NCBI RefSeq assembly: GCF_001644575.1
Contig: NZ_CP015596.1
Coordinates: 2,294,001-2,358,000 of the forward strand
DNA from: Mycobacterium adipatum
GTDB taxonomy: Bacteria; Actinomycetota; Actinomycetes; Mycobacteriales; Mycobacteriaceae
DNA: 64,000 nt
Reading direction: 5' to 3'
Below, piece by piece: positions 1 through 9,512 of the stretch (position 1 is the first letter of the stretch; every line of letters starts with the position of its first letter). The notes beneath the pieces are model-generated. The model was not told the origin of the DNA. It saw nothing but the letters and a program-made list of their open reading frames with translations, and did not search any database. A program made the translations under genes and the position numbers.

Positions 1-1
1 C

Positions 2-88
2 CATCCGATGGCGGGCCATCTCGATGTCTATCAGTGGCTGACCGTGCTGCAGGAGTACTTGGTGATCAGCCTGATGGGATCTCGATGA
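2..88 (+). CDS. DUF2017-family protein, C-terminal end only
   Basis: Only the last 28 codons are present; the gene starts outside the window. The residues include YQWLTVLQEYLV, which resembles the C-terminal helix of the DUF2017 protein that precedes the P1 peptidase in M. tuberculosis (Rv1332). Its TGA overlaps the next gene's ATG as ATGA, so the two genes are probably translationally coupled. The function of the family is unknown. The assignment rests on a short match plus gene order. Confidence 0.6.
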   Translation, partial: HPMAGHLDVYQWLTVLQEYLVISLMGSR

Positions 89-1125
89 GCCGGGGTTCGA
101 TCACCGATGTCGCCGGCATCCGGGTCGGACACCATCACCGGATCGATGACGATGCCACGCTCGGGTCCGGGTGGGCCTGCGGCAGCACCGTGGTGTTGGC
201 GCCGGAGGGCACGGTGGGCGCGGTGGACTGCCGGGGCGGGGCCCCGGGCAGTCGGGAGACCGACCTGCTGGATCCGTCCAACAGCGTGCGTCACGTCGAC
301 GCGGTGCTGCTCACCGGCGGCAGTGCCTATGGGCTGGCCGCGGCCGACGGTGTGATGCGCTGGCTCGAGGAACAGCACCGCGGTGTGGCGATGGACGGTG
401 GTGTGGTGCCGATCGTGCCGGGCGCGGTGATCTTCGACCTGCCGGTCGGTGGGTGGGGCTGCCGACCGGACGCGGATTTCGGCTACCAGGCCGTGCGGTC
501 CGCGAGTGAGACGTTCGCCGTCGGCAGCGTCGGTGCCGGGGCGGGGGCCCGCGCGGGCGTGCTCAAGGGCGGGTTGGGCACCGCCTCGATGACGCTGCCC
601 GATATCGGTGTGACGGTGGGGGCGATCGTCGCGGTGAACTCCGGGGGCAATGTCGTCGACCCCGCCACCGGGCTGCCGTGGATGGCCGACCTGATCGCGG
701 AGTTCGGGTTGACGGCGCCACCGCCTGCGGAGGTGGCCGAGTTCGCGAGCCTGGACAAGAAGAGCGGCCCGTTGAACACCACCATCGCCGTGGTCGCGAC
801 CGACGCCGCGGTCAGCCCGGCCGGGTGTCGACGCATCGCCATCGCGGCCCAGGACGGACTTGCCCATACCATCCGTCCGGCGCACACCCCGGTGGACGGC
901 GACACGGTATTCGCGCTGGCCACCGGGGCGGTGCAGGCGCCGGCCGGGTGGGGTCCGTCGGAGAAGGTGCCGACCGCGATGTCCCCGGAGACGGCGCTGC
1001 TCACCGTGATCGGCGCCGCGGCGGCCGAGTGTCTGGCGCGTGCTGTGCTGGTGGGTGTGTTGGCGGCAACGTCGGTCGCAGGAATACCCACCTACCGCGG
1101 CCTGTTGCCCGGAGCATTCGCATGA
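85..1125 (+). CDS. P1/S58 family peptidase (DmpA-like Ntn hydrolase)
   Basis: Predicted 346-residue self-processing aminopeptidase or amidase of the DmpA/ThnT/NylC family, probably cytoplasmic. These enzymes cleave themselves before a Ser or Thr that becomes the N-terminal nucleophile. Here the likely site is Asn231-Thr232 in the stretch GPLNTTIAVVATDA. The N-terminus SRGSITDVAGIRVGH and the glycine-rich KGGLGTAS segment are typical of the family. I chose the ATG at 85 because it overlaps the upstream stop (ATGA) and the homology starts there; an in-frame GTG at 34 adds 17 unlikely residues. Corresponds by position to Rv1333. The physiological substrate is unknown. Confidence 0.85.
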   Translation: MSRGSITDVAGIRVGHHHRIDDDATLGSGWACGSTVVLAPEGTVGAVDCRGGAPGSRETDLLDPSNSVRHVDAVLLTGGSAYGLAAADGVMRWLEEQHRGVAMDGGVVPIVPGAVIFDLPVGGWGCRPDADFGYQAVRSASETFAVGSVGAGAGARAGVLKGGLGTASMTLPDIGVTVGAIVAVNSGGNVVDPATGLPWMADLIAEFGLTAPPPAEVAEFASLDKKSGPLNTTIAVVATDAAVSPAGCRRIAIAAQDGLAHTIRPAHTPVDGDTVFALATGAVQAPAGWGPSEKVPTAMSPETALLTVIGAAAAECLARAVLVGVLAATSVAGIPTYRGLLPGAFA

Positions 1126-1215
1126 TGTCGCCGAAACAGCATTCCAGATGGAGTGTTCTCGACCTTTCCCGTCGGGAATGCGATTTCGGCGCTGACCAGA
1201 GAACGGAGTCGTGAC

Positions 1216-1632
1216 GTGCTGGTGATCCGCGCCGACCTGGTGGACGCCATGGTCGCCCACGCGCGCGCCGACCATCCCGACGAAGCCTGTGGGGTGATCG
1301 CCGGGCCGGAGGGTTCGGATCGACCGCAGCGATTCATCCAGATGGTCAACGCCGAGCGGTCCCCGACGTTCTACCGATTCGACTCCATGGAGCACCTGCG
1401 GGTGTGGCGGTCGATGGACGAGGCCGACGAGGTGCCCGTGGTGATCTACCACTCGCACACCGGCACCGAGGCCTACCCGAGCCGCACGGACGTCTCGATC
1501 GCCGCGGAGCCGGACGCGCATTACGTGCTCATCTCCACCCGCGACCCCGAGGAGCATGAACTTCGCAGCTTTCGCATCCTCGACGGCGTCGTCACCGAAG
1601 AACCTGTCAGCATCGTCGAGCAGTACGGATAA
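1216..1632 (+). CDS. mec: Mec-type JAMM metalloprotease (CysO-cysteine hydrolase)
   Basis: A 138-residue Mov34/MPN/JAMM zinc protease. In M. tuberculosis the orthologue (Rv1334) releases cysteine from the CysO-cysteine adduct, finishing the CysO/CysM route. The metal site is visible: Glu23 (DEACGV), His79-x-His81, Ser89 and Asp92 in the HSHTGTEAYPSRTD segment. The frame is open from 1153, but homology begins at VLVIRADLV, so I take the GTG at 1216, with a purine-rich GGAG just upstream. It lies directly before cysO and cysM, forming the complete sulfur-carrier cysteine module. Confidence 0.9.
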   Translation: MLVIRADLVDAMVAHARADHPDEACGVIAGPEGSDRPQRFIQMVNAERSPTFYRFDSMEHLRVWRSMDEADEVPVVIYHSHTGTEAYPSRTDVSIAAEPDAHYVLISTRDPEEHELRSFRILDGVVTEEPVSIVEQYG

Positions 1633-1644
1633 CAAGGAGCCACC

Positions 1645-1926
1645 GTGTCAGTAGTCGTGTCGATTCCCACCATCTTGCGCACCCACACCGGCGGGGAGAA
1701 GCGGGTGAACGCCGCCGGCGGCACCCTGGGGGCCGTGATCGCCGACCTGGAGGCCAACTACTCCGGCATCTCGGAGCGCCTCGTCGACCCCGCCAATCCC
1801 GGCAAGCTGCACCGCTTCGTCAACATCTACGTCAACGACGAGGACGTCCGGTTTTCCGGCGGCCTGGAAACCGCCATCGCCGACGGTGATTCGGTGACGA
1901 TCCTGCCCGCCGTCGCAGGTGGCTAG
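1645..1926 (+). CDS. cysO: CysO sulfur-carrier protein (ThiS/MoaD fold)
   Basis: A 93-residue ubiquitin-like sulfur carrier. The C-terminus ends in VAGG; the di-glycine tail is activated to a thiocarboxylate that CysM uses to make CysO-cysteine. GTG start at 1645 with AAGGAG about seven bases upstream. It lies 12 bases after mec and 3 bases before cysM, so the three are almost certainly one transcript. In M. tuberculosis this pathway supplies cysteine under oxidative stress, independently of O-acetylserine. Confidence 0.95.
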   Translation: MSVVVSIPTILRTHTGGEKRVNAAGGTLGAVIADLEANYSGISERLVDPANPGKLHRFVNIYVNDEDVRFSGGLETAIADGDSVTILPAVAGG

Positions 1927-2901
<975 letters not shown>

Positions 2902-2905
2902 CGCG

Positions 2906-3571
2906 ATGGGCATGAATCTCCCGGTCACCCCCGAGCCGAAGAAGAAGCCGGCCTGGGTGGTCGGCGGCGCGACGATCATCGGGTTCGTCGCGCTGCTGTA
3001 CGTGGTGGAGATCGTGGACACCGTCACCGGGCACCGCCTCGACAACGACGGCATCCGCCCGCTGCAGACCGACGGGCTGTGGGGCATTCTGTGGGCGCCG
3101 CTGTTGCATGGCGGCTGGCCGCACCTGGTCGCCAACACCGTGCCCGCGCTGGTGCTCGGATTCCTGATGACCCTGGCCGGGATGGGGCGCTTCATCGGTG
3201 CCACCGCGATTATCTGGGTGCTCGGGGGTTTCGGGACCTGGCTGATCGGCAATATCGGCGCGCACTGCCCCTATGTGGGCGTGCAGTGCACCACCAACCA
3301 CATCGGGGCGTCTGGACTGATCTTTGGGTGGCTGACGTTTCTGATCGTCTTCGGCTTCTTCACCCGCACCGCCTGGGAGATCATCGTCGGCATCATCGTG
3401 GCGCTGGTGTACGGCGGCATCCTGCTCGGGGTCGTCCCCGGGACGCCGGGAGTGTCCTGGCAGGGCCATCTGTGCGGCGCGATCGCCGGGTTTGTCGCGG
3501 CGTACCTCCTGTCAGGACCGGAGCGCAAGGCTCGGGAGCGGCGGAGGACCGGCACGGCGCTGGGTGCCTGA
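2906..3571 (+). CDS. Rhomboid-family intramembrane serine protease
   Basis: A 221-residue multi-spanning membrane protein matching the Rv1337 position and sequence style. Rhomboids cleave transmembrane substrates with a Ser/His dyad: Ser136 (HIGASGLIFG) and His188 (SWQGHLCG) fit, and the WPHLVANT segment matches the conserved oxyanion-side loop. About six hydrophobic segments are visible. The loop before the active serine holds extra cysteines (GAHCPYVGVQC). I chose the ATG at 2906, five bases after the cysM stop; ATG 2912 is possible. Substrates are unknown. Confidence 0.88.
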   Translation: MGMNLPVTPEPKKKPAWVVGGATIIGFVALLYVVEIVDTVTGHRLDNDGIRPLQTDGLWGILWAPLLHGGWPHLVANTVPALVLGFLMTLAGMGRFIGATAIIWVLGGFGTWLIGNIGAHCPYVGVQCTTNHIGASGLIFGWLTFLIVFGFFTRTAWEIIVGIIVALVYGGILLGVVPGTPGVSWQGHLCGAIAGFVAAYLLSGPERKARERRRTGTALGA

Positions 3572-3737
3572 GCGCTGCTTGTTGTCGTGTGGCACATCAC
3601 GTCGCCGCCGACGGTGACGCGCAACCGACGCAGCGTCGGCATCGCGTCGCGTGTCACGGTGCGCACACATCATGAAACTTGTCGCTGATGCGGTGATGCT
3701 TTGGCCCCGACGGTGGGGGGCATGGCAAGCTAGAGAG
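3572..3737 (+). other. Intergenic gap where murI is usually found
   Basis: This 166-base non-coding stretch separates the rhomboid and MBL genes. In M. tuberculosis the glutamate racemase gene murI (Rv1338) occupies this position. I see no murI frame or fragment in any frame here. The DNA has several GTG/CAC-type short inverted motifs but none I can assign to a regulator. It presumably carries the promoter of the MBL gene. Confidence 0.6.
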
Positions 3738-4505
3738 GTGCGAGTCACCGTACTGGGATGTTCCGGCAGTGTTGTCGGCCCCGACTCGCCCGCGTCCGGA
3801 TATCTGCTGACCGAACCCGACACCACGCCGATGGTCCTGGATTTCGGCGGTGGGGTGCTCGGCGCACTGCAGCGCCATGCCGACCCCGGGGCGGTGAACG
3901 TGCTGCTGTCGCACCTGCACGCCGATCACTGCCTGGACATGCCCGGCCTGTTCGTCTGGCGGCGTTATCACCCGAACCCGCCCGAGGGGCGCGCGATGCT
4001 GTTCGGTCCGTCGCACACCTGGGAACGTCTCGGCGCGGCGTCCTCGCCCGAGGGCGGCGAGATCGACGACATCTCCGACATTTTCGAGGTGCAGTCCTGG
4101 GTGGACGGCCGCCCGGTGGCGCTGGGGGCGCTGACCGTCGAGCCGCGCCTGGTCTGCCATCCCACCGAGTCCTACGGCATGCGCTTCACCGACCGCGACG
4201 GCGTCACGTTCGCCTACAGCGGTGACACCGGCATCTGCGACGCCGTCGTCGAACTGGCCCGCGGAGTCGACATGTTCCTGTGCGAGGCCTCCTGGACGCA
4301 CTCGCCCGACCGTCCGCCGAACCTGCATCTGTCCGGTACCGAGGCCGGCCAGATCGCCGCCCGTGCCGGGGTGGGCGAGCTGCTGCTCACCCACATTCCG
4401 CCATGGACATCACGCGAGGACGTCATCAGCGAGGCCAAGGCCGAGTTCGACGGTCCGGTGCACGCGGTGGTGTGCGGCGAGACCTTCGATGTGACGCGAC
4501 ACTGA
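3738..4505 (+). CDS. MBL-fold phosphodiesterase, Rv1339-like
   Basis: A 255-residue metallo-beta-lactamase-fold hydrolase. The metal signature is His59-x-His61-x-Asp63-His64 (SHLHADHCLD), with further ligands expected in YSGDTG and in LLTHIPPW. The M. tuberculosis orthologue Rv1339 has been described as an atypical class II cAMP phosphodiesterase affecting tolerance and permeability; I infer the same activity here. GTG 3738 gives the conserved start VRVTVLGCSGSVVGP; the frame is open further upstream but without homology. Next gene rph follows after 19 bases. Confidence 0.88.
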   Translation: MRVTVLGCSGSVVGPDSPASGYLLTEPDTTPMVLDFGGGVLGALQRHADPGAVNVLLSHLHADHCLDMPGLFVWRRYHPNPPEGRAMLFGPSHTWERLGAASSPEGGEIDDISDIFEVQSWVDGRPVALGALTVEPRLVCHPTESYGMRFTDRDGVTFAYSGDTGICDAVVELARGVDMFLCEASWTHSPDRPPNLHLSGTEAGQIAARAGVGELLLTHIPPWTSREDVISEAKAEFDGPVHAVVCGETFDVTRH

Positions 4506-4524
4506 CGCCGGTTAGGGTTGGCCC

Positions 4525-5303
<779 letters not shown>

Positions 5304-5307
<4 letters not shown>

Positions 5308-5903
5308 CCCGGCTACTGGTTGCCTCGCGCAACGCGAAGAAGCTGACCGAGCTGCGCCGGGTGCTGGATGCGGCCGGGCTGACCGAGCTGACGCTGCTGT
5401 CACTGGCCGATGTGCCCCCGTTCGAGGAGGCACCCGAGACCGGCGCCACCTTCGAGGAGAACGCGTTGGCTAAGGCGCGCGACGCGTACGTCGCGACCGG
5501 GATCCCGACGGTGGCCGACGACTCGGGTCTGGCCGTCGACGCGCTCAACGGGATGCCGGGCGTGCTGTCGGCGCGGTGGTCCGGTGCGCACGGCAACGAT
5601 GTGGCGAACCTGGAGCTGCTGCTGGGGCAGCTGCGCGATGTGCCCGACGAGCGGCGCGGCGCGGCGTTCGTCTCGGCGTGCGCGCTGGTTTCGGATGCCC
5701 AGGAGACGGTGGTCCGCGGCGAATGGGCCGGGGCGATCGCGCGTGCGCCACGCGGTGCCGGCGGGTTCGGCTATGACCCGATCTTCGTGCCGGCCGGTTC
5801 GGAACTCTCCGCGGCCGAGCTGACACCGGCGCAGAAGGACGCCGCGTCGCACCGCGGTCGGGCGCTGGCCCTGCTGGTGCCCGCGCTGCGCGCGCTGGGG
5901 TAG
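5304..5903 (+). CDS. rdgB: RdgB/HAM1 non-canonical purine NTP pyrophosphatase
   Basis: A 199-residue dITP/XTP pyrophosphatase that removes deaminated purine nucleotides. The substrate loop [16 protein letters not shown], the VADDSGL metal site and the C-terminal SHRGRAL are all present. The homology begins at TRLLVASRN; the only codon at the right place is CTG 5304, overlapping the rph stop as CTGA. I see no ATG, GTG or TTG nearby in this frame, so a CTG start through coupling is my best choice. Length fits the family. Confidence 0.9.
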
Positions 5904-5923
5904 CGCTCTCCACCACTTTTTCG

Positions 5924-5985
5924 GGCGAAACTCGCGTACCCGTTGCACATCCCCGCGCGGGGACGACCGGTACGCGAGTTTCGCC
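5924..5985. repeat. 17-bp perfect inverted repeat with GC palindrome in the loop
   Basis: Two 17-base arms (5924-5940 and 5969-5985; core GCGAAACTCGCGTACC) pair perfectly around a 28-base loop, which itself holds CCCCGCGCGGGG. It starts 20 bases after the rdgB stop and ends 47 bases before the MFS start. It has no T-tract. It could be an rdgB transcription terminator or a small dispersed intergenic repeat. Confidence 0.7.
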
Positions 5986-6032
5986 GCACTGTGGGCCCGG
6001 GCCGAAATTTTGTATAGCGCAACTAACGTGTC

Positions 6033-7508
6033 ATGCTCGCGGCCGTGGTCTCCACCGAGCAGCGACGGCCGTCATCGGCCCATCCCGGCGTTCTGATCGC
6101 CGTGTTGTGCGCGGCCGGTATCAGCGTCTCGCTGATGCAGACCCTGATCATCCCGCTCATTCCTGAGCTACCGAAGCTGTTGCACGCCAGCGGTTCCAAC
6201 GCGTCCTGGGCCATCACCGCCACGCTGCTGACCGCGGCGGTCACCACCCCGGTGTTCGGGCGCCTCGGCGATCTCTACGGCCCGAAACCCATGCTGATCC
6301 TCTGCGCCTCGATATTGGTCGCCGGTTCGGTGGTGTCGGCGCTGAGCACCTCGCTCATCCCGTTCGTGATCGGGCGCGGGCTGCAGGGGCTGGGCATCCC
6401 GATCATCCCGCTGGGCATCAGTGTGCTGCGGGCCTCGGTGCCCGCGAGCCGGGTCGGCAGCGCGATGGGCTTGATGAGTTCCTCGCTGGGGGTCGGTGGC
6501 GCGCTCGGATTGCCGCTCTCGGCCGCGATCGCCCAGCAGTTCAGTTGGCACGTGTTGTTCTGGTGCGCCGCCGGTCTCGGCGTCGTGCTGCTGGTGCTCT
6601 TCGTCGTCCTGGTGCCCGAGGTGCCCGCGTCGTCGAACGACCGGATCGATCCGCTGGGTGCACTGCTGCTCGCCATCGGCCTGGTGACCCTGCTGCTCGG
6701 TATCACCAAGGGGCGGGACTGGGGCTGGATGTCGGGTGTCACCGTCGGGATGTTCGGCGCATCGGTGGTGGTGTTCGCCGTCTTCGTGATGTGGCAGCTG
6801 CACTTCGACTCACCGATCGTCGACTTGCGCACCTCGATCCGGCCGCCGGTATTGCTCACCAATATCGCCTCGGTCGGCGTGGGTTTCGCGATGTTCGCGC
6901 TGACGCTGATCGCGCCGCAGGTGCTGGAACTGCCCACCGACACGGGGTACGGCCTCGGGATGTCGATGCTGGAGGCGGGTCTGTGGATGGCGCCGGGTGG
7001 GCTGGCGATGATGGTGATGGCACCGATCGCCGCTCGGGTGGCCGGGGCTCGCGGCCCGCGTTTCACCCTGTTCGCCGGCTGCGTGATCATCGCCGCGTCC
7101 TACCTGTCCGGCCTCTGGCTGCTCGGCAGTGGTCCGCAGGTGCTCGCGCTCAACGTGCTCATCAGCGTCGGCGTGGGCTTCGCCTACGCGTCGATGCCCG
7201 CGCTGATCAACGCCGCCGTCCCGATGTCGGAGACCGCGGCCGCCAACGGTCTCAACGCGTTGGCGCGCTCGCTGGGCACGTCGATCTCCAGTGCGGTGCT
7301 CGGCGCCATCCTGGCGGCGATGACGATGACCGCGGGTGGGCACGAGGTGCCGAGCCTGGACGGGTTCCGGGTCGCGCTGATCGTCGCGGCGTCGGTGTCC
7401 GCATTGTCCGCGGTGCTGACGCTGTTGATCCCGGCGGTGCGTCAGGAAACCGAGGTCACAGACCGAAGCGCTTCTTCACGTCTTGTGTCTGGAAATGCTC
7501 GACGATGA
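6033..7508 (+). CDS. MFS transporter, DHA2 (14-TM) drug exporter type
   Basis: A 491-residue major facilitator protein with about 14 hydrophobic helices, typical of the proton-coupled DHA2 multidrug exporters. The loop 2-3 signature GRLGDLYGPKPMLI and the motif C-like GVGGALGLPLSAAIAQQ are present. ATG at 6033 with an AT-rich upstream box (TTGTATAG) and no clear ribosome-binding site, possibly leaderless. Its end overlaps the convergent DUF3817 gene by 53 bases. No adjacent regulator is seen, so substrate cannot be inferred. It is not part of the remembered M. tuberculosis order at this point. Confidence 0.88.
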   Translation: MLAAVVSTEQRRPSSAHPGVLIAVLCAAGISVSLMQTLIIPLIPELPKLLHASGSNASWAITATLLTAAVTTPVFGRLGDLYGPKPMLILCASILVAGSVVSALSTSLIPFVIGRGLQGLGIPIIPLGISVLRASVPASRVGSAMGLMSSSLGVGGALGLPLSAAIAQQFSWHVLFWCAAGLGVVLLVLFVVLVPEVPASSNDRIDPLGALLLAIGLVTLLLGITKGRDWGWMSGVTVGMFGASVVVFAVFVMWQLHFDSPIVDLRTSIRPPVLLTNIASVGVGFAMFALTLIAPQVLELPTDTGYGLGMSMLEAGLWMAPGGLAMMVMAPIAARVAGARGPRFTLFAGCVIIAASYLSGLWLLGSGPQVLALNVLISVGVGFAYASMPALINAAVPMSETAAANGLNALARSLGTSISSAVLGAILAAMTMTAGGHEVPSLDGFRVALIVAASVSALSAVLTLLIPAVRQETEVTDRSASSRLVSGNARR

Positions 7509-7818
7509 GGCCCAGGACGGGAACGGTCCCGGAGATCAGGGTGCCGAGTGCGCGGCCCAGCGGCCAGCGGACCTTCACCGCCAGGTTCGCGGTGGCGATC
7601 AGGTAGGCGAAGTACACCCAGCCGTGCACCACGGCGATCCAGCTCAGCGAGTCGTCGCCGAACCCGTATTTGCGCACCATCTCGTAGCAGAGCGCGATGA
7701 GCCAGAGTCCGGTCGCCCAGGCCAGCACCCGGTAGCTGGCCAGCGCCTTCTGGATGGATGACAGTGGAACCAGCGGCTCCTGGCTGTCAGCGGGGGCGGG
7801 GGTCTCGGGCGTGCTCAT
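7456..7818 (-). CDS. DUF3817 membrane protein (Rv1342c-like)
   Basis: A 120-residue protein with about three hydrophobic segments (LASYRVLAWATGLWLIALCY; WIAVVHGWVYFAYLIATANL; LGTLISGTVPVLGLIVEHF), characteristic of DUF3817 (YdzA-like). Function is unknown. Its ATG overlaps the stop of the upstream LprD-like gene by four bases, so both are co-translated. The N-terminal 25 residues are hydrophilic and Pro-rich. Confidence 0.85.
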   Translation of the reverse strand: MSTPETPAPADSQEPLVPLSSIQKALASYRVLAWATGLWLIALCYEMVRKYGFGDDSLSWIAVVHGWVYFAYLIATANLAVKVRWPLGRALGTLISGTVPVLGLIVEHFQTQDVKKRFGL

Positions 7819-8198
7819 GTGGTGGTCCTGTCGTCAGGGGTTTCGGATTTCGCGAGTTCGGCGAGGTAGGCGTTGTACTCGCGCAGCGTGGGATCGTCCT
7901 CGGCGGGCGCCGCGGCCTTGGGGCGCTCGGGAAGCAGGCCGGCCGGGATCTCGGTGGGGCGCTCGGTGTCGTTCGTGTCGTACGTCGGCGGGGCGTCCTC
8001 CAGGCGGACGAACTTGAAGTAGGCGTAGACACAGAACGCGGCGAACATCGGCCACTGCAGGGCGTACCCGAGGTTGAGGAACGTGCCCGAGTTGGACTCG
8101 TAGCGGGTCCACTGCCACCACGCCAGCAGCAGGCAGCCGCCGGCGCCGAGGGCGGCCAGCGCGATGAGCGCCGGTCTCCTACGTCGTGTAGTGGACAT
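7815..8198 (-). CDS. LprD-like small membrane or lipoprotein (Rv1343c-like)
   Basis: A 127-residue protein with an Arg-rich N-terminus, a hydrophobic segment with a weak lipobox-like GAGGC, and a second hydrophobic segment (LNLGYALQWPMFAAFCVYAYF). The M. tuberculosis counterpart is annotated as lipoprotein LprD, but the lipobox here is poor and a two-helix membrane protein is equally likely. The C-terminal 50 residues are polar and probably cytoplasmic. Co-operonic with the downstream DUF3817 gene (four-base overlap). Confidence 0.82.
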   Translation of the reverse strand: MSTTRRRRPALIALAALGAGGCLLLAWWQWTRYESNSGTFLNLGYALQWPMFAAFCVYAYFKFVRLEDAPPTYDTNDTERPTEIPAGLLPERPKAAAPAEDDPTLREYNAYLAELAKSETPDDRTTT

Positions 8199-8222
8199 GG
8201 GTCGACTTTACCGCCCGCCGAT

Positions 8223-8948
8223 TCAGGCCTTTGGGCCGACGAACTCATCGAGACGTGCGGTGGCGGCTTTGCGGTAGACCGCGATCATGTAGCGGCTGTT
8301 CTGGGTCCACGGGATGCCCAGTGCGTCGAGAGCCGCGCAGAACAGCTTGCGGATGTCAGCGGAGTGGTTGGTGAAGTGGTAGCGGACGCTGGCGACCCCG
8401 CGGTCGTTGGCCACCACCCGACAACCGTCGCTGTGGATGAGGCCGCGGACGAACTCCTCGGTGGCGGCGTCGACGTGTGCTTGTTGCCAGGGCTGCAGGA
8501 CGATCGGGCGGAGGTGCTTGGGGCCGGCTCCGTGTTGCGGAAACAGGCAGGGCCAGTGTTTGGAGAAGAGCGACACGTCGACGCAACCGGTCTTTCGGGG
8601 CAGTACCGCCGCGTGTTGGCCGAGCATGATCTTGTCGATCGCGGTACAGCAGCTTTCGATGATTCCGGGGTATTTCTTGTCGAGCGTCACCCGGAGTCGC
8701 CACACGGAGCGACACCGGCTGATGTATCCGTCGCCGAGGTACATCCCCAAGAGATAGCTGTACGCATCCGACGGCAGCAGGCTGTAGTCGTGGCCGCTAC
8801 AGCTGTCGCGAGGTGTGATCGAACTGGGGTTGTTCCGCCAACCGCAGACGGTGCGCCGGGGTATCCCCGTCTGTCGCGCGATCGCACAATCGTTCAATCC
8901 GGCGGCAATCAGCGCGCGCACAGTATTGAAATCTTCGATCGAGCGCAT
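8223..8948 (-). CDS. Free-standing LAGLIDADG homing-endonuclease-like protein
   Basis: A 241-residue protein with two LAGLIDADG helices, YLLGMYLGDG (65-74) and FVRGLIHSDG (166-175), each ending in the expected acidic residue. Before them is a helix-turn-helix at about 8-40 (IARQTGIPRRTVCGW), which could help DNA recognition or mark a regulator. The two-motif layout suggests a monomeric site-specific nuclease. It is not inside an intein or intron: it stands alone 86 bases upstream of the divergent tRNA-Leu. ATG 8948 has CCTCC-complement (GGAGG) upstream. Could instead be a domesticated regulator; nuclease activity is inferred. Confidence 0.8.
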   Translation of the reverse strand: MRSIEDFNTVRALIAAGLNDCAIARQTGIPRRTVCGWRNNPSSITPRDSCSGHDYSLLPSDAYSYLLGMYLGDGYISRCRSVWRLRVTLDKKYPGIIESCCTAIDKIMLGQHAAVLPRKTGCVDVSLFSKHWPCLFPQHGAGPKHLRPIVLQPWQQAHVDAATEEFVRGLIHSDGCRVVANDRGVASVRYHFTNHSADIRKLFCAALDALGIPWTQNSRYMIAVYRKAATARLDEFVGPKA

Positions 8949-9034
8949 AGGGCCTCCTGCCGCCTGAAGCCGACGTTAGTTCGGCCCACCGACAACCAGA
9001 TACGCGCAGCGAGGCGGTAGTCTGAACCCCGCTT

Positions 9035-9117
9035 GCGGGCGTGATGGAACGGCAGACATGCCGGCTTTAGGTGCCGGTGCTCGGAAGAGCGTGAGGGTTC
9101 GAATCCCTCCGCCCGCA
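9035..9117 (+). tRNA. tRNA-Leu (anticodon UAG)
   Basis: The acceptor arms GCGGGCG (9035-9041) and CGCCCGC (9110-9116) pair fully, followed by discriminator A. The anticodon stem is CCGGC/GCCGG around the loop TTTAGGT, with anticodon TAG at 9068-9070. A long variable arm (TGCTCGGAAGAGCG) confirms a class II tRNA and the T-loop GGTTCGAATCC is standard. No CCA is encoded. A tRNA of this type can serve as an integration site, but I see no duplicated 3' end nearby. Confidence 0.97.
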
Positions 9118-9124
9118 CAACGAA

Positions 9125-9159
9125 AGACTTCCGAGTCTGCTGCTTGCCCTAAGTAGGGC
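9125..9159 (+). terminator. Two small hairpins downstream of tRNA-Leu
   Basis: Two adjacent stem-loops follow the tRNA: AGACT/AGTCT with a four-base loop (9125-9138) and GCCCT/AGGGC with a four-base loop (9146-9159). No U-run follows. They probably help end the tRNA transcript and also lie just past the 3' end of the convergent small gene. Confidence 0.45.
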
Positions 9160-9164
9160 GGTTC

Positions 9165-9389
9165 TCACCCCGCGGCCGGCGGCGTCCCCCAGCACTCGAC
9201 CACCGCACCGGTATGCCGCAGCATCACATAGCGGTAGCCCTTTTCCCGAGCCTCGCCCGACCGCTCGGCGTACTCGGCGCGGGCGCCCTCTTCGTCACCC
9301 TGATAGACCTCGGTCGGCACCGGGGGCACTCCCGTGTTTCCCGGGTCGTCGATCTCGCCGATCTGCACGGTCCATGAATTGTCAGCCAT
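9165..9389 (-). CDS. Small conserved hypothetical protein (74 aa)
   Basis: The protein MADNSWTVQIGEIDD... is 74 residues, acidic, and ends VVECWGTPPAAG. I do not recognise a domain; the pattern of Tyr-, Arg- and Glu-rich helix followed by a strand (YRYVMLRHTGAVVECWG) suggests a small alpha/beta fold. The frame is open far upstream, but only this part has a protein-like composition, so ATG 9389 is chosen. It is divergent from amt, with 123 bases between the two starts. Confidence 0.6.
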   Translation of the reverse strand: MADNSWTVQIGEIDDPGNTGVPPVPTEVYQGDEEGARAEYAERSGEAREKGYRYVMLRHTGAVVECWGTPPAAG

Positions 9390-9512
9390 CGCCTTCAGGT
9401 ACCCGATATAGGCCCGGCGAACGCCAGGTCGCCGCTGCGCGTGAAATGCGGCAGCGGGTCGGCACCGCTGTGTCATAGTCGTCCGGGCGTTTTGCGATAC
9501 GAAGGAGTACCC

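Noticed and set aside
1139..1181. GCATTCC/GGAATGC inverted repeat before mec
   Set aside because: Only seven base pairs with a long loop; expected by chance and not near a start signal.
3585..3665. Possible CRP/cAMP-receptor sites before the MBL phosphodiesterase
   Set aside because: GTGTGGCACATCAC and GTGTCACGGTGCGCACAC look partly symmetric but neither has the TGTGA-N6-TCACA spacing.
9035..9117. Integrated element at tRNA-Leu
   Set aside because: No integrase gene and no repeat of the tRNA 3' end within several kilobases on either side.
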